Assembly (NCBI GenBank): GCA_951801655.1
Contig: CATONV010000014.1
Span: forward strand, 1-43,353
Source of the DNA: an uncultured Oscillospiraceae bacterium
GTDB taxonomy: Bacteria; Bacillota; Clostridia; Oscillospirales; Oscillospiraceae
Direction of reading: 5' to 3'
DNA: 43,353 nucleotides
Shown here: positions 38,790-43,353 of the stretch, piece by piece
Layout of the letters: every line of letters begins with the position of its first letter
How positions within the stretch are numbered: position 1 is the first letter of the stretch
Position numbers and translations under genes: made by a program
The notes under the pieces: generated by a model
The model's database searches: none
What the model was told of the DNA's origin: nothing
What the model saw: only the letters and a program-made list of their open reading frames with translations

Positions 38790-41700
38790 ATGACGAAAAA
38801 AACATGGAATGCCCTCAGCAAACGCGGTCTGGCTCTCTTCCTGGCCCTGGTCATGTGCATGGGTATGCTGCCCCTCTCCGTGTTCGCGGAGGAGGCCGGC
38901 AATGACGCCGCTGCCGCGGAAAACGTCGAGATCGTCGACGTGACCGAGGATACGGCGCTGCCCACTGAGGATCAGGACGCCCAGGAAGAAGAGACTCAGC
39001 AGCCCGCTGAGGACACCGAACCCGAGACCCCCGACGAGGAGACCAAGGACGAGGTCGCGACCCCCGACGAGGAGACCAAGGACGAGGTCGCGACCCCCGA
39101 CGAGGAAACCAAGGACGAGGTTGAGACCCCCGACGAGGAGACCAAGGACGAGGTTGAGACCCCCGATGAGGAAACCAAGGACGAGGTTGAGACTCCCAAC
39201 GAGGAAACCAAGGACGAGGTTGAGACCCCCGATGAGGAAACCAAGGACGAGGTCCCCGCGCCCCCGGTAAACCTGGACTCCGTGACCGGTCCCATTGTGG
39301 ACGCCATCGAGGACACCATTGCCGGAGTTGTGGAAGCGCCCTTCATCCCCGCTGAGGTCCAGGCTTTCCTGGATGCCGTGGACGCCATTCCGGAAATCAC
39401 TCCGGAGAACGCCGCTGAGGTGGCTGAATACGTTTACGGTGAGGTTGCCGGACGCTATGAGGCGCTGCTTGGCACCGAGTACGAGGAGCGCCAGGACGTG
39501 CAGGAGGCTGTCGCCGTCTACACCGCCGCCGTTGAGGCGATCGACGCGGCGCTGAACATGGAGAGCGATGACTTTGCTTACAATTATCAAGACATCTATG
39601 ATGTAGAATTATTTGTAGGGCAAACAGTTCATCATGTTTTCCGTCCGCCAAACACGCGAGGGTTTTTGGGAAACAATTATACCGGAGAAGTTTTCTATTT
39701 GATTAACGCAAACAATACTGCGAACTGTCTGAGTGCGGGTCAAGTAGAATACAAATCTAGCGTAGGGACGTATAATGCTGACGGTACTTTTAGAGGTACG
39801 GAAACAAAAGTTGGCGTAGCCACCCTTACCGGTAAAACTCCCGGATACTGTACTGCGGAATACTATTATTTTTATCAAGATGGCTATGGATATCAGCGTA
39901 AGGGCTACCAGGGCTATCGTATAACAGTCAAGCCGACAACAGAAACCAGCAACCATACTTTGGAACTGAAGGTTGGTGCTGCCGAGGACATTGAGATTGG
40001 CTATGCTCTTAATAATAGGGCGCTTTCTTCCCTGAGCGCTAACGCCGTATCTCAAGACACATCTGTTGCTACAGTAGACACTCCGTCTGTGTCTGGTAGT
40101 ACTCTGACGAGTGCTATCAACGGTGTAAGTGCTGGCAATACGCAGGTAACCTACACCGCTACAGGTTATGCAGAAGGGTACAGTGCATTGGGGAAGTATA
40201 ATAAGATCCCTGTGACCATCATTGATAACTTCAATGTTACGGTTGAGGATGACGACACCCCCACCGTCCCCGATGCCCCCACTGCCCCCGGGCGTGATGA
40301 CCTGTACAAGATCCTGGGCAACTTTGTCAAGGTGGAGTGCCAGAGCACTGGCACCGATTTGCCGCATGACGCGAAGACTTATTGTACCTGGACCAACAAT
40401 TTGAACGGCAAGTACGAGTCTGTGGTCGGGTCTGTCTATCAGGATGGCGACACCTACAAGGTAGATGTAACCCTGAACGGCGGCGTCTATGCTAAGATGT
40501 ATAGTCTGGAGCCCGTATTCGGCACCGGCGTAGAGCACACCCTGGCCAGCGACGAAGATGCTACCAAGACCATCACCCTGAAGTGGGACGCTTCCAATAA
40601 GCAGTGGGTCGAGGCTAGCGGCCAGTCTAAGGGAACCGTGCTGGCTACCTTCCGTGTGGCCTGCAAGACGACTGCCGCCACCTACACCGTCATCTACAAG
40701 GATGGCGAAGGTGGAGAGGTATTCGGCGATGAGACTTATGGAAAGTTGACAGTTGGAATGGATACGCCTGAGTTCCTCGGCAAACCCGAGCGCGAGGGCT
40801 ACACCTTCCAGGGCTGGAAGCTGACCAGCGTGACTCCGAACAAGGACGGCGTACAGCCGAAGATTGCTGCCGCCGACGCCAACGCCGAGAACGAGATCAT
40901 CTACACGGCGACTTGGAAGTCCAAGGTGACCCCCTGTGACTTTGTCCTGGTGTACCACGAGAAGCAGAGCACCGACACGGACGTCACTCCGGTCACCAAC
41001 ATGCCGACACCGAACCCGGACGTTCAGTTCGAGAAGGTGACGGACCGCGCCAAAGAACTGACGATCTCCTCCACTGTTCCCCAGCGGGACGGCTACCGTT
41101 TTGTGGCGTGGGAGTGGGGCAGAGATGAAGCAGCCCGTTTCCAGCCCGGCGGCAAGATTACGCTCACTGCGGCGACGGACAACACGAACAAAGTGACGGC
41201 CGATCTGTACGCCGTCTGGAAGAAGGCCGCCCCGCCGGTCAAGGCCCCCGATGCCCCCACGGCTCAGGAGGTCAACAGGCTTGTCAGGGGCAGCAATGAG
41301 TCTGCCGTTCTGGTAAACTGTGAGTCCGGCCGTCATCAGACGAACACATGTAAGTTTGACTGCTGGAATAACGAAGGAGTGCCTCATCCTTACCATGCCG
41401 ACCGCATCGAGATCGGCACAGTCCAGGGTAACGCCAATGACGGCTACACCTGCGCTGTAACCTTCCTTGCGGCGAAGTATGAGGAAGCATACACCGATCT
41501 CAAGAACAAGGATCACACTCTGGTAGATGGCGAAACAAACGTGGTCGTCAACTTCAAGTGGAATGCCACCGCAAAGGCGTGGGAGCTGGCCGCCGGCCAG
41601 GCGACCCCCGTTCGGTTCAAGGTGGAGTGCGCGCAGACCTATACTCTGACCTATGACGCCAACGGCGGTACCGGCGCTCCGAGTGCGGAAACCAAGACCT

Positions 41701-43353
41701 CCGCCAAGAAGTCGGTGGACTTCATCGTTTCCAACACCGAGCCCACCAAGGCTGGCTACGCCTTCAAGGGCTGGTCTGACACTGCTGACGGTACCGTGCA
41801 GTACAAGCGCGGCGGAACGGTGACCCTCACCGAAACCGATCCGAAGAAGCCTGTCACGAAAACCATCTACGCCGTGTGGGAGATCGATGACGCAACTGCC
41901 TCCATTGCTGTCGAAAAGACCATCGAGAAGCAGATTGTCAGCGTCGACGGCGAAATCGGATGGACTGGGAACGTCGGCACTCTGAAGGACGGCGACATCG
42001 TACGGTACACCGTCAAGGTGAAGAACACCGGCAAGCACGACCTGGTGAACCTCCAACTCTTTGACGATATGGACGAGAAGCTGGCCGACGTCAGCCATGT
42101 TCAGATCAGCAAGGAGTGGCACGCCACCTACAACTACTATCCCGCAGAGGGTAATCTGAAGCCGCTGCTGTTCATTGACGTGACCGACCGCTTTGAGGTG
42201 AATGAGATCTTCAAGGTGCAGTACCAGGCCACTGTCCAGGGCGCCGACGGCACCCAGGTGGTGAATACGGTCAACGCCTATGCCGACATCGCTCAGGCCT
42301 CTGCTGCTCTGTATCGGACGATCATGGCACTGGCTGGCAGTGTCAGCAACGGCGCTACTGCCGGCGCCCCCAGCGACAACATGACCGATGTGCAGCCGGG
42401 TGAAGGCGGCACCGAGCGGCCTACCCCCGGTGGTAGTGTGTCCGGCGGCGGCGGGACCAGTACCGGCACAGAGCAGACCAAGTTCACCCTGACCATCGTG
42501 TGCAAGGACGAAAAGGGCAACGTGATCCAGACCTCGACAAAGGAAATCGTCAAGGGTCAGTCCTACAACGAGACTGCTCCCACGATTCCCGGCTACACTG
42601 TCACAGGTAACGCAACTCAGAGCGGCACAATGACAGAGGATACGGAAATTGTCTTCACCTATGAGGAGGCGGGCTTCCCCACTATTACACTCCAGTGTGT
42701 GAAAGCGGAAGACAACACAGTAGTACTCGAAACGTATAATGTACCTGTTGATCCAATCACTGGTGCATACAACGTGTACGATGTGCTTCCCTATGAACTC
42801 TTGGACACAGATGGTGTGCATTATTCTTGGACCTCCGAACTTCGGTGGTTTGGTGTCTCGGCAGGTAGCGGAACTGTCAACAAGGGCGATGAGGATGGGG
42901 AATTCACTGCGGTCTACGCTGTGGATGTCCTGATTGATCCCACCGTGCCTGAGGGAGACCGTCCTGCCGGAGGCGGCGACGGAATCCCTGATGATTGTCA
43001 GCTTGCTGTGAACTATGTTGCCATCAATGGTACCGTTACCCCTTCTCAGACTGCGGTTACCAAGTATATCGAGCATGAGGGAAATTTCTATCCCTCTCAG
43101 ATGGGCGAAGCCAAGCTGTCTCAGGCGCATCTGCCCACCGCTGCTCCTAACCCGGGCTTTACCAATGGTACTTGGGATACTGAGCCTGTGGCAGGTATGG
43201 TGATTGAGAACAATGTCACATTTACCATCACCTACGAGTCCATTGTTATCCCTGGCAACCGCGTGATCACCATCAACCGCACTGAAAACGGCGTGGTCCT
43301 CAACAGCGTCAGCGTCACCGTGCCCCAGGGCAACGGCTACACTGTCACCAGCA
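38790..43353 (+). CDS. Giant secreted surface protein, c-di-GMP riboswitch-controlled; 3' end outside window
   Basis: An open frame of at least 1521 residues to the window edge. Signal peptide with KRGLALFLALVMCMGMLPLS then VFAEE. Acidic repeats (residues 80-156), a hydrophobic-poor segment, an AT-rich encoded domain (~257-483), two Cys-containing modules (~493-627 and ~819-949, each introduced by PDAPTA), InlB B-type repeats (~631-711, ~717-811, ~950-1031, with GYTFQGWK, GYRFVAWEW, GYAFKGWSD), a DUF11/SpaA-like repeat (~1038-1170) and MucBP-like repeats (~1231-1292 and at the end). All are adhesin or stalk modules of Gram-positive surface proteins. Start ATG 38790 with AAAGGA; ATG 38784 is too close. 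The anchor (LPXTG or SLH) must lie beyond 43353. Confidence 0.93.
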   Translation, partial: MTKKTWNALSKRGLALFLALVMCMGMLPLSVFAEEAGNDAAAAENVEIVDVTEDTALPTEDQDAQEEETQQPAEDTEPETPDEETKDEVATPDEETKDEVATPDEETKDEVETPDEETKDEVETPDEETKDEVETPNEETKDEVETPDEETKDEVPAPPVNLDSVTGPIVDAIEDTIAGVVEAPFIPAEVQAFLDAVDAIPEITPENAAEVAEYVYGEVAGRYEALLGTEYEERQDVQEAVAVYTAAVEAIDAALNMESDDFAYNYQDIYDVELFVGQTVHHVFRPPNTRGFLGNNYTGEVFYLINANNTANCLSAGQVEYKSSVGTYNADGTFRGTETKVGVATLTGKTPGYCTAEYYYFYQDGYGYQRKGYQGYRITVKPTTETSNHTLELKVGAAEDIEIGYALNNRALSSLSANAVSQDTSVATVDTPSVSGSTLTSAINGVSAGNTQVTYTATGYAEGYSALGKYNKIPVTIIDNFNVTVEDDDTPTVPDAPTAPGRDDLYKILGNFVKVECQSTGTDLPHDAKTYCTWTNNLNGKYESVVGSVYQDGDTYKVDVTLNGGVYAKMYSLEPVFGTGVEHTLASDEDATKTITLKWDASNKQWVEASGQSKGTVLATFRVACKTTAATYTVIYKDGEGGEVFGDETYGKLTVGMDTPEFLGKPEREGYTFQGWKLTSVTPNKDGVQPKIAAADANAENEIIYTATWKSKVTPCDFVLVYHEKQSTDTDVTPVTNMPTPNPDVQFEKVTDRAKELTISSTVPQRDGYRFVAWEWGRDEAARFQPGGKITLTAATDNTNKVTADLYAVWKKAAPPVKAPDAPTAQEVNRLVRGSNESAVLVNCESGRHQTNTCKFDCWNNEGVPHPYHADRIEIGTVQGNANDGYTCAVTFLAAKYEEAYTDLKNKDHTLVDGETNVVVNFKWNATAKAWELAAGQATPVRFKVECAQTYTLTYDANGGTGAPSAETKTSAKKSVDFIVSNTEPTKAGYAFKGWSDTADGTVQYKRGGTVTLTETDPKKPVTKTIYAVWEIDDATASIAVEKTIEKQIVSVDGEIGWTGNVGTLKDGDIVRYTVKVKNTGKHDLVNLQLFDDMDEKLADVSHVQISKEWHATYNYYPAEGNLKPLLFIDVTDRFEVNEIFKVQYQATVQGADGTQVVNTVNAYADIAQASAALYRTIMALAGSVSNGATAGAPSDNMTDVQPGEGGTERPTPGGSVSGGGGTSTGTEQTKFTLTIVCKDEKGNVIQTSTKEIVKGQSYNETAPTIPGYTVTGNATQSGTMTEDTEIVFTYEEAGFPTITLQCVKAEDNTVVLETYNVPVDPITGAYNVYDVLPYELLDTDGVHYSWTSELRWFGVSAGSGTVNKGDEDGEFTAVYAVDVLIDPTVPEGDRPAGGGDGIPDDCQLAVNYVAINGTVTPSQTAVTKYIEHEGNFYPSQMGEAKLSQAHLPTAAPNPGFTNGTWDTEPVAGMVIENNVTFTITYESIVIPGNRVITINRTENGVVLNSVSVTVPQGNGYTVTS
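39027..39257 (+). repeat. Seven tandem 33-bp repeats encoding TPDEETKDEVx
   Basis: Seven perfect-length units, each coding TPDEETKDEV followed by A, E or P; unit 6 has N for D. The third-position changes are few, so the array is young and prone to length change. It makes an acidic, unfolded stalk after the signal peptide. Confidence 0.95.

Noticed and set aside
39609..43130. Very long minus-strand open frame (about 1173 codons)
   Set aside because: It is antisense to the giant surface protein, which has a signal peptide, recognisable repeats and an RBS on the plus strand.

Overview
The window reads as a chromosomal segment of a GC-rich, gut-type Firmicute, probably Clostridia of the Oscillospiraceae (Flavonifractor / Pseudoflavonifractor / Intestinimonas-like; inference). 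Support: Gram-positive features (WalRK-YycHI, SLH and InlB-type surface proteins, strong AAGGAGG-type ribosome binding sites, sigma-A promoters), high GC with G/C third positions, and many short GC-rich palindromic intergenic repeats. There is no rRNA, intact tRNA or CRISPR array.

Layout. 1-522 is a graveyard of mobile DNA: a 3' tRNA remnant that looks like an attachment site, the decayed C-terminus of a tyrosine integrase and an IS256-type transposase fragment. 523-1983 is a CNNM/CBS/CorC membrane protein. 2045-4670 is an rpmG-secE-nusG-rplK-rplA operon with a long structured leader. 4670-6744 is an MFS exporter with a TetR repressor and palindromic operators. 6741-9063 is a DUF815 ATPase and dusB, divergent from overlapping -35 boxes. 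9180-10630 is an ECF sigma / zinc anti-sigma pair. 10745-12961 is an EF-G-like GTPase lacking the usual catalytic His. 12960-13557 is a divergent pair (small protein ending RHDFG, and an XRE regulator). 13709-22228 carries a Nudix hydrolase, walR-walK-yycH-yycI, glutamate racemase, an rRNA methyltransferase and a lipid kinase. 22382-26041 is a large SLH-anchored surface protein. 26133-27263 is DUF421/DUF4363. 27437-31813 is carAB. 31951-32496 holds two small genes, one missed by simple ORF calling. 32558-37546 (minus) is a 5-oxoproline operon (pxpA, Nramp-like transporter, pxpB, pxpC, DUF1445). 37725-38339 is an AP2-type gene with a frameshift at a G5 tract. 38441-43353 is a tandem cyclic-di-GMP-I riboswitch leader and a giant secreted adhesin-like protein that runs off the window.

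How the genes fit together. Much of the region concerns the envelope: WalRK and YycHI (wall homeostasis), MurI (D-glutamate for peptidoglycan), the lipid kinase, the SLH protein and the riboswitch-controlled giant protein. The pxp operon salvages 5-oxoproline to glutamate. The most interesting locus is the right end: two c-di-GMP aptamers sharing an identical 33-nt core, a leader with competing CTTTGC/GCAAAG helices next to the ribosome binding site, then a mosaic surface protein with a 7 x 33-bp acidic repeat, an AT-richer internal segment and duplicated cysteine-containing modules.
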